Source: UBA9619 sp964630665 | GTDB taxonomy: Bacteria > Pseudomonadota > Gammaproteobacteria > Arenicellales > UBA868 | DNA length: 64,000 bases | Direction: 5' to 3' | NCBI GenBank assembly: GCA_964630665.1 | Contig: CAZVVN010000009.1 | Span: 10,089 to 74,088 of the forward strand | Shown here: positions 23,376 to 32,883 of the stretch, one piece after another | Layout of the letters: every line of letters starts with the position of its first letter | How positions within the stretch are numbered: position 1 is the first letter of the stretch | Notes under the pieces: generated by a model | Told to the model about the DNA's origin: nothing | Database searches by the model: none | What the model saw: the letters and a program-made list of their open reading frames with translations, nothing else | Program-made: the position numbers and the translations under genes

Positions 23376-24872
23376 ATGATCAAGGCTGAATTTGAAACCC
23401 CGCCGATTGACAGCATTCTTGCGGTACCACCCGTCCAGCCTGGCGCGATGGCCCACAGCCAACCGTTTACCGCCAAGCCCGAACACCAGGAACCACTGGG
23501 TTTTCCCGGTGAACTGGTGGACAACTGGAAAGACATTGCGCTGGAGAAGATGGGCGAACTGCTGGGTAAGTACCGTTCGCTGCCGGTTTTTCTCGATGCC
23601 TGTGTCAAGTGTGGTGCCTGCACGGACAAATGCCACTACTATCTGGGGACAAGTGATCCCAAGAACATGCCGGTTGCAAGGCAGGATCTGCTGCGCAAAG
23701 TTTACCGTCGTTATTTCACGAGGGCCGGAAAGCTGTTCCCCAAACTCGTGGGCGCCGTTGATCTGACCGAACAGGTCATCGAAGACTGGTACCGCTACTA
23801 TCATCAATGCTCCGAGTGCCGGCGCTGTTCGGTTTACTGCCCGTTCGGAATTGATACCGCCGAGATCACCATGGCGGGGCGCGAGATTCTGGCCTCGATC
23901 GGTGTTGGCCAGAAGTATTCCAACGAAATTATCGGTAAGGTCCACACGATTGGGAATAATCTCGGACTGCCAGAGCCTGCTCTGGTCAATACCCTGGAGG
24001 GGCTTGAAGAGGAGATCGTAGAGGACATCGCGGTACCGGTGAAATTGCCGCTTGACCAGTCCAATGCCGAGGTCCTGCTGGTGACGCCGTCCGCTGATTT
24101 CTTTGCCGAACCGCACGTTGATGGCCTGATCGGTTATGCCAAGGTGTTTCATCAGGCCGGTATCAGCTGGACGCTCAGTTCTTATGCATCGGAGGCGGCA
24201 AACTTCGGTATTTTTATCGGCAACTACGAGAACATGCAGAAAGTAGCGCAGCGGATCCGCCAGGCTGCACTGGATCTGGGCGTCAAGCGCATTGTCGTGG
24301 GTGAATGCGGTCATGCTTGGCGCGTCGCTTACAGTTTCTGGAACACGCTGATTGGGCCATTTGATTTTCTCGATCCTGATTATCCCGCACCGCAGCACAT
24401 CTGTGAGTTGACCTTCGACCTCATCAAGGACAACCGTCTGAAACTGAACCCAGCTGCCAACGACGACAAGGTCGTCACATTTCACGATTCGTGCAACGTA
24501 TCCCGTGGCTCACGTATGGGCGACACCCCCGGTGGACAGTTCACTATTCCTCGAGCGCTTCTTCGATCGGCGTGCCATCATTTTGTCGACATGGCGCCGG
24601 AGACCACCCACGAACATACTTTCTGCTGTGGTGGTGGCGGTGGGTTGCTGACTGACGATTTACTGGAGTTGCGGGTCAGGGGCGCCATGCCCCGAGCTTC
24701 TGCATTGCGTAAGGTTATCGAGGAAGACGGGGTCACACATATGGCGGCCATCTGTGCCATCTGCAAGAGCCAATTCAGCAAGGTGTTGCCCGAGTACGGC
24801 ATGGCCATGGATATGATCGTGAGCCTACATCAGCTGATCGGCGATGCCCTGGTGTTTGATTCGGCTCAGTGA
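23376..24872 (+). CDS. dsrK: DsrK, HdrD-like iron-sulfur subunit of DsrMKJOP
   Basis: DsrK is the cytoplasm-facing catalytic subunit of the membrane complex and is thought to act on DsrC thiols. The 498-residue protein has two 4Fe-4S motifs, CVKCGACTDKC (Cys 76, 79, 82, 86) and CSECRRCSVYC (Cys 145, 148, 151, 155). Two CCG-like regions follow, FHDSCNVSRGSRM and HTFCCGGGGG with ICAICKSQF, which in HdrB/D proteins hold the noncubane cluster. It starts 11 bases after dsrM. Confidence 0.97.
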   Translation: MIKAEFETPPIDSILAVPPVQPGAMAHSQPFTAKPEHQEPLGFPGELVDNWKDIALEKMGELLGKYRSLPVFLDACVKCGACTDKCHYYLGTSDPKNMPVARQDLLRKVYRRYFTRAGKLFPKLVGAVDLTEQVIEDWYRYYHQCSECRRCSVYCPFGIDTAEITMAGREILASIGVGQKYSNEIIGKVHTIGNNLGLPEPALVNTLEGLEEEIVEDIAVPVKLPLDQSNAEVLLVTPSADFFAEPHVDGLIGYAKVFHQAGISWTLSSYASEAANFGIFIGNYENMQKVAQRIRQAALDLGVKRIVVGECGHAWRVAYSFWNTLIGPFDFLDPDYPAPQHICELTFDLIKDNRLKLNPAANDDKVVTFHDSCNVSRGSRMGDTPGGQFTIPRALLRSACHHFVDMAPETTHEHTFCCGGGGGLLTDDLLELRVRGAMPRASALRKVIEEDGVTHMAAICAICKSQFSKVLPEYGMAMDMIVSLHQLIGDALVFDSAQ

Positions 24873-24904
24873 TCCTGGCGATGTTGTCATCCGAGGAACA
24901 AGCA

Positions 24905-26857
24905 ATGTCGACTGCCAATGAAGAGTTTCAGACCCATACTTTTCGGAAATACGCCGAAGGTGATCACGCCTATGACGATTTCAAGGGGCAGATTTTCAGT
25001 GCCGATCACTCACACAAATGTCCCACCTACGTTCATCGCACGCCGCCTTGCCAGGGCAGTTGCCCGTCGGGCGAGGACATCCGGGGCTGGTTGCAGATTG
25101 TGCGTGGAATGGAGCAGTCACCGGAGAATCTCGACTGGCGGGAATACGCGTTCCACCGCGCCACCGACGCCAATCCTTTTCCGGCGATGATGGGCAGGGT
25201 CTGTCCGGCACCGTGCGAGGCCGGTTGCAATCGCAATAAGGTCGACGATTTCGTCGGTATCAACGCGGTTGAGCAGTTTATCGGAGATACGGCCTTTCGC
25301 GAGCAATACCGGTATGAAGATGCCCCGATGTTGTCAGGGAAACGCGTGGCGATCGTCGGCGGCGGTCCGGCCGGACTGGCGGGTGCATTCCAGCTACGCC
25401 GCAAGGGCCACGCATCGACGATATTCGAGAAGCAGGACCATCTGGGTGGTATGTTCCGCTACGGCATACCCGCCTACCGTACGCCCCGGGATATCCTTGA
25501 TCGCGAGATCGAACGCATCATCGAACTGGGCGACATTGAGGTACGAACAGGGGTTCGAATCGGACAGGAAATCGGCATAGAAGAACTGGAAAAGAACTTT
25601 GATGCAATACTCTGGGCGATCGGCTGCCAGTCAGGCCGAGACGTGCCGGTAGAGGGCTGGGCGGGGACGCCCAACTGTGTCTCGGGCGTTAAATTTCTTG
25701 AAGCCTTCAACACGGGTCGGATGCAGGTAAGCGCCAACAAGGTGGTCTGTATCGGCGGTGGAGACACTTCCATTGACGTTGTGTCTGTCGCCCGTCGTCT
25801 TGGCCGGGTCGAGAACATCGGCGACAAACACCGACCGGAAGCGGTCATCGGTGGCTATGCAGCCCACGATTCGGCCATGGCAGCGGCCCGGCAGGGAGCC
25901 AGTGTGACACTGACGGCCCTGTTTGAGCGCCCGCAGATGACCGCTGCGGAAGAGGAAGTGGACGATGCCTTAACTGAAGGAGTGAGCATCCATAACGGCG
26001 TAATGCCCGTGAGTCTGATTAAAGATGCTGAAGGCCGTGCTACCGCCGTTCGCATGAGTAAATGCCTGGTCAACAGCGACGGCGTTCCGCAGACTGTCGA
26101 GGGCACCGGGTTCGAGATCCAGGCCGACCTCGTCGTTTCGGCGATCGGCCAGGGCGGAGATCTCAGCGGAATCGAAGAAATGGGTAACGAACGAACGCTG
26201 ATTGATGCCGACAAATTTTTTCAGGTGCCCGGACGACCTGGTCACTTCGTTGCAGGCGATATTGTCCGGCCACATTTGTTGACTACTGCTATCGGCCAGG
26301 CAGGGATCGCTGCGGACAGCATCGACCATTTTCTGGCGGACAGGGACCCAACTCGACGACCGAAAGTCGACGTGCACCACTTCAATCTGCTCGACAAGCT
26401 GAACGAGCAAGCGCTTACTCCCACCGAATACGATCATACCCAGAACTGGGGTACCGATGGGGCCAATTTCGCCATCCATAATTACGAGGATCGGTCTGCC
26501 CACGAGGTCATTGCTTCCGACGAGTTGTTTCTGGGGCACTTTGCCTACCAGGCGCGGGTCAAGCGCCACTCTGTCGTTCCCGATGCCGAGTCAGTGCTCA
26601 GTCACTTTGAGGAGCGTCACTTGGGATTGACCTTGGAGGATGCACGGGCGGAGGCAGAACGTTGCATGAGCTGTGGGATGTGCTTCGAGTGTGACAACTG
26701 TGTCATATATTGTCCCCAGGATGCCGTGTTCCGGGTTAGCAAAGACAAGGTCACGACGGGACGATACGTCGACACGGATTACGACCGCTGCATCGGCTGC
26801 CACATCTGTGCCGATGTATGCCCGACCGGTTACATCGATATGGGCATGGGTGAGTAA
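24905..26857 (+). CDS. dsrL: DsrL, NAD(P)H:acceptor oxidoreductase of sulfur oxidation
   Basis: DsrL is a GltB-small-subunit-like iron-sulfur flavoprotein that couples DsrAB to NAD(P). The 650-residue product has an N-terminal Cys region (CPTYVHRTPPCQGSCPSG and GRVCPAPCEAGCN), a FAD motif VAIVGGGPAGLAGA, a nucleotide motif VCIGGGDTSIDV, and a C-terminal ferredoxin domain (CMSCGMCFECDNCVIYC and CIGCHICADVCP). ATG 24905 is chosen because GAGGAAC lies before it; a GTG at 24869 overlapping the dsrK stop is the alternative. The length fits the DsrL-1 type. Confidence 0.96.
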   Translation: MSTANEEFQTHTFRKYAEGDHAYDDFKGQIFSADHSHKCPTYVHRTPPCQGSCPSGEDIRGWLQIVRGMEQSPENLDWREYAFHRATDANPFPAMMGRVCPAPCEAGCNRNKVDDFVGINAVEQFIGDTAFREQYRYEDAPMLSGKRVAIVGGGPAGLAGAFQLRRKGHASTIFEKQDHLGGMFRYGIPAYRTPRDILDREIERIIELGDIEVRTGVRIGQEIGIEELEKNFDAILWAIGCQSGRDVPVEGWAGTPNCVSGVKFLEAFNTGRMQVSANKVVCIGGGDTSIDVVSVARRLGRVENIGDKHRPEAVIGGYAAHDSAMAAARQGASVTLTALFERPQMTAAEEEVDDALTEGVSIHNGVMPVSLIKDAEGRATAVRMSKCLVNSDGVPQTVEGTGFEIQADLVVSAIGQGGDLSGIEEMGNERTLIDADKFFQVPGRPGHFVAGDIVRPHLLTTAIGQAGIAADSIDHFLADRDPTRRPKVDVHHFNLLDKLNEQALTPTEYDHTQNWGTDGANFAIHNYEDRSAHEVIASDELFLGHFAYQARVKRHSVVPDAESVLSHFEERHLGLTLEDARAEAERCMSCGMCFECDNCVIYCPQDAVFRVSKDKVTTGRYVDTDYDRCIGCHICADVCPTGYIDMGMGE

Positions 26858-26883
26858 CGGGTGGCCAGCAGCTGAGTCGTGAA

Positions 26884-27270
26884 ATGAGCCTTGTCCGAAG
26901 TTCGCTGGTCGGCCTCCTGGTTATGATGCTGTGTTTAGTGACCGGGCCAAGTCCGAGTGCCGATATCAGTCTGCCGAATTACCCACGCGGCAAAGGTGAG
27001 GCGTGTGTTGAACCGAATGAGGTCATGCGTCGCGATCATTTTGAATATCTGTTGCATCACCGACGGGTCTCGGTACATCTGGGCGTTCGGACCAAGCGAC
27101 ACAGTCTCGTCGGGTGCGTTCAATGCCACGCCGTTCGTGCTGATAACGGCGTTTATTTGCCGGTCAACGCACCGGGACAGTTCTGCCAGAGCTGTCACGT
27201 CTACACTGCAGTGAAGATCGACTGTTTCGGTTGTCACGCCGCGGTGCCGGACGCCCTGGTGAAACAGTGA
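26884..27270 (+). CDS. dsrJ: DsrJ, periplasmic triheme cytochrome c
   Basis: DsrJ is the periplasmic cytochrome of DsrMKJOP. The 128-residue protein has an uncleaved or cleavable N-terminal hydrophobic segment and three heme sites: CVQCH (78-82), CQSCH (101-105) and CFGCH (114-118). Cys 41 in GEACVEPNEVMRRDH matches the conserved Cys that ligates one heme in the Allochromatium protein. Its TGA overlaps the start of dsrO by one base. Confidence 0.96.
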   Translation: MSLVRSSLVGLLVMMLCLVTGPSPSADISLPNYPRGKGEACVEPNEVMRRDHFEYLLHHRRVSVHLGVRTKRHSLVGCVQCHAVRADNGVYLPVNAPGQFCQSCHVYTAVKIDCFGCHAAVPDALVKQ

Positions 27271-28016
27271 TGGAAAAAGACCTTCCCCAAGACCGCCAGC
27301 GTCGCAGGCTCCTCAGCCGTACGGCAGTGGGTGGTGCGTTCCTTGCGCTGGCACCCGGTGTCAGATTGGCGGAACTCGCTTTGGCCAAGGATGAAGATGA
27401 CCCGGCCAGTGCACAGATCCGCTGGGGGCTGCTCGTGGACACCTCGCGTTGTGCGAGCGGTTGCGACGCCTGCGTATCGGCCTGCAATGAGGAACACGCT
27501 CTGCAGGCGACTGGGCGGCCCCGCACTGACCCCCAGTGGATCCGCAAGGCAGACCTGATTGACGAGGCAACAGGGCGGGCGTTGTCCATGCCGTTGATGT
27601 GCCAGCATTGCGAAGAGCCGCCATGTGTCGATGTGTGCCCCACGGGCGCCTCGTTTCGACGCGCCGACGGCATGGTGCTGGTGGACAAACATACTTGTAT
27701 TGGCTGTCGTTACTGCATGATGGCCTGCCCTTTCAAGGCGCGTTCTTTCGTCCACGAGGAGATCACCGGTCAACGCAGTTATTCACCGCGGGGTAAAGGA
27801 ACGGTGGAGAGCTGCACGTTCTGCGTGCACCGGGTCGACCAGGACCGTGCGCCCGCCTGTGTTGAGCGTTGCACCGACCAGGGTCACGGAGCGCTTGTAT
27901 TTGGCGACATCAACGACCCGGACAGCTCGGTATCACAGCAAAGGCGATCGGTGCCAAGCAAAGAACTCCGGCCGGACCTTGCCCTGAGTACCGGCGTGCG
28001 CTATTCCGGGGTCTAA
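27270..28016 (+). CDS. dsrO: DsrO, periplasmic iron-sulfur subunit
   Basis: DsrO is a ferredoxin-type subunit that links DsrJ and the DsrP membrane protein. From ATG 27270 it has 248 residues. The N-terminus RQRRRLLSRTAVGGAFLAL is a twin-arginine-type signal. Cys motifs for four 4Fe-4S clusters are visible: CASGCDACVSAC, CQHCEEPPCVDVCP, CIGCRYCMMACP and CTFCVHRV with CVERC. Tat export would use the tatABC genes near 54 kb. Confidence 0.96.
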   Translation: MEKDLPQDRQRRRLLSRTAVGGAFLALAPGVRLAELALAKDEDDPASAQIRWGLLVDTSRCASGCDACVSACNEEHALQATGRPRTDPQWIRKADLIDEATGRALSMPLMCQHCEEPPCVDVCPTGASFRRADGMVLVDKHTCIGCRYCMMACPFKARSFVHEEITGQRSYSPRGKGTVESCTFCVHRVDQDRAPACVERCTDQGHGALVFGDINDPDSSVSQQRRSVPSKELRPDLALSTGVRYSGV

Positions 28017-28032
28017 ATCAACCGGAGACGAC

Positions 28033-29232
28033 ATGAGCACGCTTCGATTCCAGATTCTGAAAAACAACGGAGCCGGCTACCGGCTTGTTCTGGGCCTGCT
28101 CGTTCTGCTGGTCGGTGCGGGTCTTGTGGCCGCCCACTATATGGAATCCCGGGGCCACCAGGTGACGGGAATGGACAACCAGATCGTCTGGGGTCTGCCG
28201 CATGTATTCGCCGTTTATCTCATTCTGGCGGCATCTGGGGCGCTGAATGCTGCGTCAGTCAGCTCGGTGTTCGGCCGAACGGACTTCAGTCCCCTGACCC
28301 GCCTATCGGGCCTTCTGGCGATTACGTTGCTGGTCGGTGGACTCGCTGTGCTGGTGCTTGATCTAGGTCGACCGGATCGGCTGATCGTGGCGATGACGCA
28401 CTACAACTTCAAGTCGGTCTTCGCGTGGAACATCTTTCTCTACACCGGTTTCGTGGTGGTCGTCATCGGTTACCTGTGGATGATGATGGAACCTCGAATG
28501 AACCGTTACACCAAGCAGGTCGGACTCCTCGCTCTGTGCTGGCGTTTCGTGTTGACGTCCGGAACAGGCGCCATCTTTGGGTTCCTGGTCGCCCGGGAGG
28601 CGTACGACACAGCCATCATGGCACCGCTTTTCATCGTCATGTCACTGGTCCAGGGCAGTGCGGTATTCCTGCTGATCAGCACGGCTGTTTTTCACTGGGC
28701 CGGATACCAGCCGGACGCCGGGCTTGTCACAAAGCTGCGTCGCCTGTTGGCGATCTTCATCCTTGTGGTGTTGTACCTGGCTGTTCTTCATCACCTGACC
28801 AATCTGTATATCGCCCAGCACCACGGAGTCGAACGCTTTATCCTGCTCGACGGAGGGGTCTACACTGTTCTCTTCTGGGGTGTGCAGGTGATCGGCGGTA
28901 GTGTGCTGCCGGTCTGGCTGTTTCTGAGTCCACGGTTCAGTGGCCGTGGCCCGACTGTTATCGCAGCGCTGCTGGTGGTTCTCGGGGGGCTAGCGCAGCT
29001 TTATGTGATCATCATCGGGGGACAGGCCTATCCCCTGAACATAATGCCGGGTTATCGGCTACAGAGTGGTTTTCTTGATGGTGTGGTGGCCCACTATGCG
29101 CCCAGCCTGCCGGAGCTTGCGCTGGGCCTTGGCGGTGTCGGCCTGGCCGGGCTACTGGCTGTATTGGCGCTCCGCGTTTTGCCCTTCCTGCCCACAGGCA
29201 TCCCGACGACTTCCAGCGTCAGCAAGCGCTGA
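28033..29232 (+). CDS. dsrP: DsrP, NrfD-family membrane subunit
   Basis: DsrP is an integral membrane protein of the NrfD/PsrC family that probably exchanges electrons with the quinone pool. The 399-residue protein is made of about ten hydrophobic helices from the first near residues 18-37 (LVLGLLVLLVGAGLVAAHYM) to the last near the C-terminus. The conserved LGRPDR motif is present (VLDLGRPDRL). It starts 17 bases after dsrO. Confidence 0.96.
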   Translation: MSTLRFQILKNNGAGYRLVLGLLVLLVGAGLVAAHYMESRGHQVTGMDNQIVWGLPHVFAVYLILAASGALNAASVSSVFGRTDFSPLTRLSGLLAITLLVGGLAVLVLDLGRPDRLIVAMTHYNFKSVFAWNIFLYTGFVVVVIGYLWMMMEPRMNRYTKQVGLLALCWRFVLTSGTGAIFGFLVAREAYDTAIMAPLFIVMSLVQGSAVFLLISTAVFHWAGYQPDAGLVTKLRRLLAIFILVVLYLAVLHHLTNLYIAQHHGVERFILLDGGVYTVLFWGVQVIGGSVLPVWLFLSPRFSGRGPTVIAALLVVLGGLAQLYVIIIGGQAYPLNIMPGYRLQSGFLDGVVAHYAPSLPELALGLGGVGLAGLLAVLALRVLPFLPTGIPTTSSVSKR

Positions 29233-29293
29233 CGCTGTTCGGAAGCGTTTTCCAGGGCTAACCTGTACTCGACCAGCGATTGAGGTTTTGACG

Positions 29294-30664
29294 GTGAACC
29301 GATTCCTGATCTCTGCAGCGCATAAATCTTCAGGTAAAACGATCGTCAGCGTTGGTCTCGCCGCGGCACTTCGGCAGCGGGGTCTGTCAGTGGTCTCATT
29401 CAAGAAGGGACCGGACTACATCGATCCGATGTGGCTGGGTCAAGCCAGTGGTTCTCCATGCTGGAACCTTGATTTTTTCACCATGCATTCTGACGAGATT
29501 ACTGCCTGTTACCGCAGACAGTCACGCGGCGCTGACGTTGCCCTCGTGGAAGGCAACAAAGGCCTGCACGATGGGTTGGACGTTGAAGGTGGTGACAGTA
29601 ATGCGGCGCTGGCGAAACAGCTTGACCTGCCGGTCGTGCTTGTTATTGATGTCACGGGCATAACCCGTGGAATTGCCCCTTTGTTGACCGGCTACACGGC
29701 TTTCGACCCGGCTGTCGGAATCGCCGGTGTGATACTCAACCGGGTAGCGGGACCACGTCAGGAAAGCAAGCTGCGGGCAGCGGTTGAGCGTTATACCGCA
29801 CTGCCGGTGCTCGGTGCGATCCCGAGACTGGAAAGTACCATAATTGAGGAGCGTCACTTGGGGTTGGTGCCCACAGGCGAGCAAGGTCAGGTCGAGGACC
29901 GAATCCAGACTGTCGCATACGAGATAGCGCGTTGCGTTAATATTGATCAGTTGCTCCACCTGACTGCGGCGCCAGTTGTTGTAAATCCAGTACCGCCCGG
30001 GGTGGGTTATTCGAATCCCACTGACTTGCGAATCGGTATAGCCCGGGATCCGGCCTTCGGGTTCTATTATCCGGATGACCTGGCTGCATTTGCCAAAGCC
30101 GGTGTCGAACTGGTGCCGTTTAATACATTGCGAGACAGTTTTCTTCCAGAGGTTGAAGGCCTGTTTATCGGTGGCGGGTTCCCTGAGTCATTCCTCGACG
30201 GGTTGTCGGCGAATACCGGAATGCGTGCTGCTGTCTACAGGTTCATCGAGGCAGATGGTCCGGTCTACGCGGAGTGTGGCGGATTGATGTACCTGTGCCG
30301 ATCAATCCAATGGCAGGGTCAACGGGCTGATATGGTCGGGGTTGTTCCGGCTGATGCCGTGGTCAAGACTCGGCCGGTCGGACGGGGTTATATGGTATTT
30401 AATCCGACGCCACACCACCCATGGCCTCTCGTCGCAGCCAGTCCCGACAAGGAATATCGGGTTCATGAATTTCACTACTCGCAGCTTGAAAACCTGGATA
30501 ACAGGACCAATATGGTGCTGCAGGTTAAGCGGGGCCATGGTATCAACGGGCAGTTCGACGGGTTCGTTTACCGCAACCTGCTGGCAACCTACGCACACCA
30601 GCGCCATGTGCGGGACAACCCGTGGGTTGATGGATTCGTAGATTTTGTTCGTGCCTGCCGCTGA
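29294..30664 (+). CDS. dsrN: DsrN, cobyrinate a,c-diamide synthase-like amidotransferase
   Basis: DsrN resembles CbiA/CobB and is thought to amidate siroheme to the siro(heme)amide used by DsrAB. The start GTG 29294 follows GAGG by eight bases and gives 456 residues; the open frame back to 29066 lies inside dsrP. The P-loop-like SAAHKSSGKTIVSVGLA, the FKKGPDYIDPMW motif and the glutamine amidotransferase Cys in YAECGGLMYLC are all present. It is the 13th gene of the operon. Confidence 0.95.
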   Translation: MNRFLISAAHKSSGKTIVSVGLAAALRQRGLSVVSFKKGPDYIDPMWLGQASGSPCWNLDFFTMHSDEITACYRRQSRGADVALVEGNKGLHDGLDVEGGDSNAALAKQLDLPVVLVIDVTGITRGIAPLLTGYTAFDPAVGIAGVILNRVAGPRQESKLRAAVERYTALPVLGAIPRLESTIIEERHLGLVPTGEQGQVEDRIQTVAYEIARCVNIDQLLHLTAAPVVVNPVPPGVGYSNPTDLRIGIARDPAFGFYYPDDLAAFAKAGVELVPFNTLRDSFLPEVEGLFIGGGFPESFLDGLSANTGMRAAVYRFIEADGPVYAECGGLMYLCRSIQWQGQRADMVGVVPADAVVKTRPVGRGYMVFNPTPHHPWPLVAASPDKEYRVHEFHYSQLENLDNRTNMVLQVKRGHGINGQFDGFVYRNLLATYAHQRHVRDNPWVDGFVDFVRACR

Positions 30665-30711
30665 GAAAACAGCTGATGCCAACCAGTTCCCGTTCAGCCA
30701 GGAGATCGTCG

Positions 30712-31035
30712 ATGCCCTTCCGGATTACCGAACAGGCCGCTAAGCAGATCAAACTGTCGAGTCATGGGGCGCCTGGGCAGGGCCAGCACTTACGCGTTGC
30801 GGCGAAGCGAAAGACCGACGGCTCGATCGATTATGCCATGGGGTTCGATAAACCCGCTGAAACGGACACCATTTCGACCCAGCATGATGTCCAAATTCTG
30901 ATTGGTCTGGCAAGTGCCGATCTTCTTGCTGGAGCTGTTCTGGACTACACAAAACCCGATGACGATGAGAAAGACCGGTTCATTTTTCTCAATCCCAACG
31001 ACCCTGAATTTGTGTCGCCGGATGGGCAGCGCTGA
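30712..31035 (+). CDS. dsrR: DsrR, IscA/HesB-like protein of the dsr operon
   Basis: DsrR has the A-type iron-sulfur scaffold fold but lacks the cluster Cys; in Allochromatium it acts after transcription on dsr expression. From ATG 30712 (AGGAG before it) the product has 107 residues and begins MPFRITEQAAKQIKL. No Cys is present at all, consistent with DsrR and against IscA. It is the last recognisable dsr gene. dsrS is not seen after it. Confidence 0.93.
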   Translation: MPFRITEQAAKQIKLSSHGAPGQGQHLRVAAKRKTDGSIDYAMGFDKPAETDTISTQHDVQILIGLASADLLAGAVLDYTKPDDDEKDRFIFLNPNDPEFVSPDGQR

Positions 31036-31289
31036 ACTGACCGGTTGCGAGCGCTGGCTGGCGAACGACGCTTCGATAGGCTCCTGACTGTCCGAAGAGA
31101 TGGGCAACAAAACACGGTTTGTCGTCTCCAGAACGCCACCTTATACTGGGGAGTGGGCCGATTTAACGACCCATGAAGGTGAGCACAATCCCGGCCAGGC
31201 AACGTTTAAGCGTAGTGTTACGGCCCAGGTGCAAGCTACTTCAAGGCGAACGCTGCTGAGTTTTCACCCATGCCACAGATGTCCGACGC

Positions 31290-32165
31290 ATGAAAGAGTC
31301 ACTCCAAAGCATACGGGAATGGGCGTCTGAGATCCGTCAGGGTAACTTTTCGGCGCGCCTGCAGCGAAGGTCTGACACAGAAACCGACAGCTTGACCGAC
31401 GATATCAACCGGCTCGCTGAATGGCTGGAGTCACTCGCCGAGGACCAGGAAGCACAGATTCAAGCACAGCAGAGCCGGTTAGAACATGAGTCTGGTCGAG
31501 TGTTGCGCTTTGAGGAGCGAACACAACTGGCAAACGAGCTTCACGATTCGCTCGCCCAGACGCTGGCCAGTCTTAAAATGCAGGTGCGTGTTCTTGATGA
31601 CACCCTGCGACAGGACAACGAAGCCGCTGTTTGGCAGGAAATGGAAAGAATCCAGGCGACCCTAGATGATGCCAACACTGAGGTGCGCGACCTCATTGCC
31701 CACTTTCGATCACCGCTTGATCGCCAGGGAGTTGTTCCCGCTATTGAGAAGGCTGTCTCGAGATTTAGATTCCAGCTTGGTACGCAGATCGTTCTTCAGA
31801 ACGAATGGCATGACAGCAGTTTTGACCCAGAGACAGAATCACAGGTTTTGCGGATTGTGCAAGAGTCGCTGCACAACGCGAGAAAACACAGCCAGGCAAA
31901 TCTGGTCCGCGTTCTGCTGGCTTACGGGCCGATCGGCAGATACCGGGTCGTGGTGGAGGACGATGGTGCCGGTTTTGTAGTGACTGACAAGCAGCCTGAG
32001 GATTCGAGGCATTTCGGTCTGTCGATTATGCGCGAGCGTGCTGCTGCGATTGGTGCTGACCTAAGAGTAGAGAGTGAACCGGGTGAGGGGACCACCATCT
32101 TCCTCGAATTCGATGGCTTAGATTCGACTGTGGATCCGCTGAAGGTCAAGGCAGAAGTCGGATGA
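31290..32165 (+). CDS. NarX-type histidine kinase without a membrane sensor
   Basis: A 291-residue sensor kinase. The N-terminus (residues 1-50) looks like a HAMP-type helix pair, then a coiled coil. The HisKA_3 site is ERTQLANELHDSLAQTLASL (His 85), and a HATPase domain follows with NARKHS, VEDDGAGF and GEGTTIFLEF. There are no membrane helices or periplasmic sensor, so it would sense a cytoplasmic signal or act with a partner. It overlaps the regulator gene by four bases (ATGA). It follows dsrR after 254 bases with no visible gene. Confidence 0.9.
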   Translation: MKESLQSIREWASEIRQGNFSARLQRRSDTETDSLTDDINRLAEWLESLAEDQEAQIQAQQSRLEHESGRVLRFEERTQLANELHDSLAQTLASLKMQVRVLDDTLRQDNEAAVWQEMERIQATLDDANTEVRDLIAHFRSPLDRQGVVPAIEKAVSRFRFQLGTQIVLQNEWHDSSFDPETESQVLRIVQESLHNARKHSQANLVRVLLAYGPIGRYRVVVEDDGAGFVVTDKQPEDSRHFGLSIMRERAAAIGADLRVESEPGEGTTIFLEFDGLDSTVDPLKVKAEVG

Positions 32166-32824
32166 AGGCGCTGCTGATCGACGACCATGCCTTGTTCAGA
32201 GCCGGGCTCGAGAGTCTGCTGGAGCGGCGGGGGATCGAGATCGTGGCCTCTGTGGGCAGCGGAGAAGATGCTATTCGACTCGTACGCAAGACGACTCCCG
32301 ACGTCATACTGCTCGATCTTCGGATGCCGGAAATCAGTGGGCTGGATGTGTTGAAGACGTTATCAGAGCAAAAGCCGGGCCTTCCCGTGGTGATGCTAAC
32401 CACCAGCGCGGAAGAGCAGGATCTCGCTGCGGCGCTACGGAAAGGTGCCCGTGGCTACCTGATGAAGGACATGGAACCGGACGAACTGGTCATAGCGCTG
32501 CGGGATATCGTCGCGGGCAACACGGTTGTGGCACCGGCGCTCACCGGGATTCTGGCAGACCTGGTCAAAAACGGTAATCGACAGCAGCACAAAGAGGCTG
32601 AACAGCCATTCACCGAACTAACCCCGCGAGAGCGTGAGATTCTAGGGCACCTGGCCGAAGGGCAGAGCAACAAGGTCATAGCCCGTCACCTCGACATTTC
32701 GGACGGTACCGTCAAGCTGCACGTCAAGGCGATTCTGCGTAAGCTCGGTGTGCATTCAAGGGTCGAGGCAGCGGTCATGGCTGTCGAACACGGTATCCGA
32801 CGCGTTCCCCAGAATCCCACATAG
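32162..32824 (+). CDS. NarL/LuxR-type response regulator
   Basis: A 220-residue regulator with a receiver domain (IDDHALFRAGL, phospho-acceptor Asp 52 in LLDLRMPEISG) and a LuxR-type DNA-binding domain (LTPREREILGHLAEGQ, SNKVIARHLDISDGTVKLH). The partner kinase gene overlaps it by four bases. Its position right after the dsr operon makes sulfur genes possible targets, but nothing in the sequence proves this. Confidence 0.93.
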   Translation: MKALLIDDHALFRAGLESLLERRGIEIVASVGSGEDAIRLVRKTTPDVILLDLRMPEISGLDVLKTLSEQKPGLPVVMLTTSAEEQDLAAALRKGARGYLMKDMEPDELVIALRDIVAGNTVVAPALTGILADLVKNGNRQQHKEAEQPFTELTPREREILGHLAEGQSNKVIARHLDISDGTVKLHVKAILRKLGVHSRVEAAVMAVEHGIRRVPQNPT

Positions 32825-32883
32825 AATCTTGATATCGTTACCGTCTCCAGAGGCAATGGCCCGCTTGCGGCGGCGCCTGTCGT

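Noticed and set aside
25545..25565. GGGGTTCGAATC, resembling a tRNA T-loop
   Set aside because: It lies inside dsrL in the coding frame, and no cloverleaf arms or acceptor stem can be built around it.
29066..29293. 76-codon upstream extension of dsrN
   Set aside because: It lies within dsrP and lacks homology; GTG 29294 has a good ribosome site.
30000..30020. GGTTATTCGAATCCC, resembling a tRNA T-arm
   Set aside because: It lies inside dsrN, with no matching acceptor or anticodon arms.
31100..31330. Open frame of 76 codons between dsrR and the kinase
   Set aside because: It has no ribosome site or recognisable composition and it overlaps the kinase start; I see nothing coding in 31036-31289.
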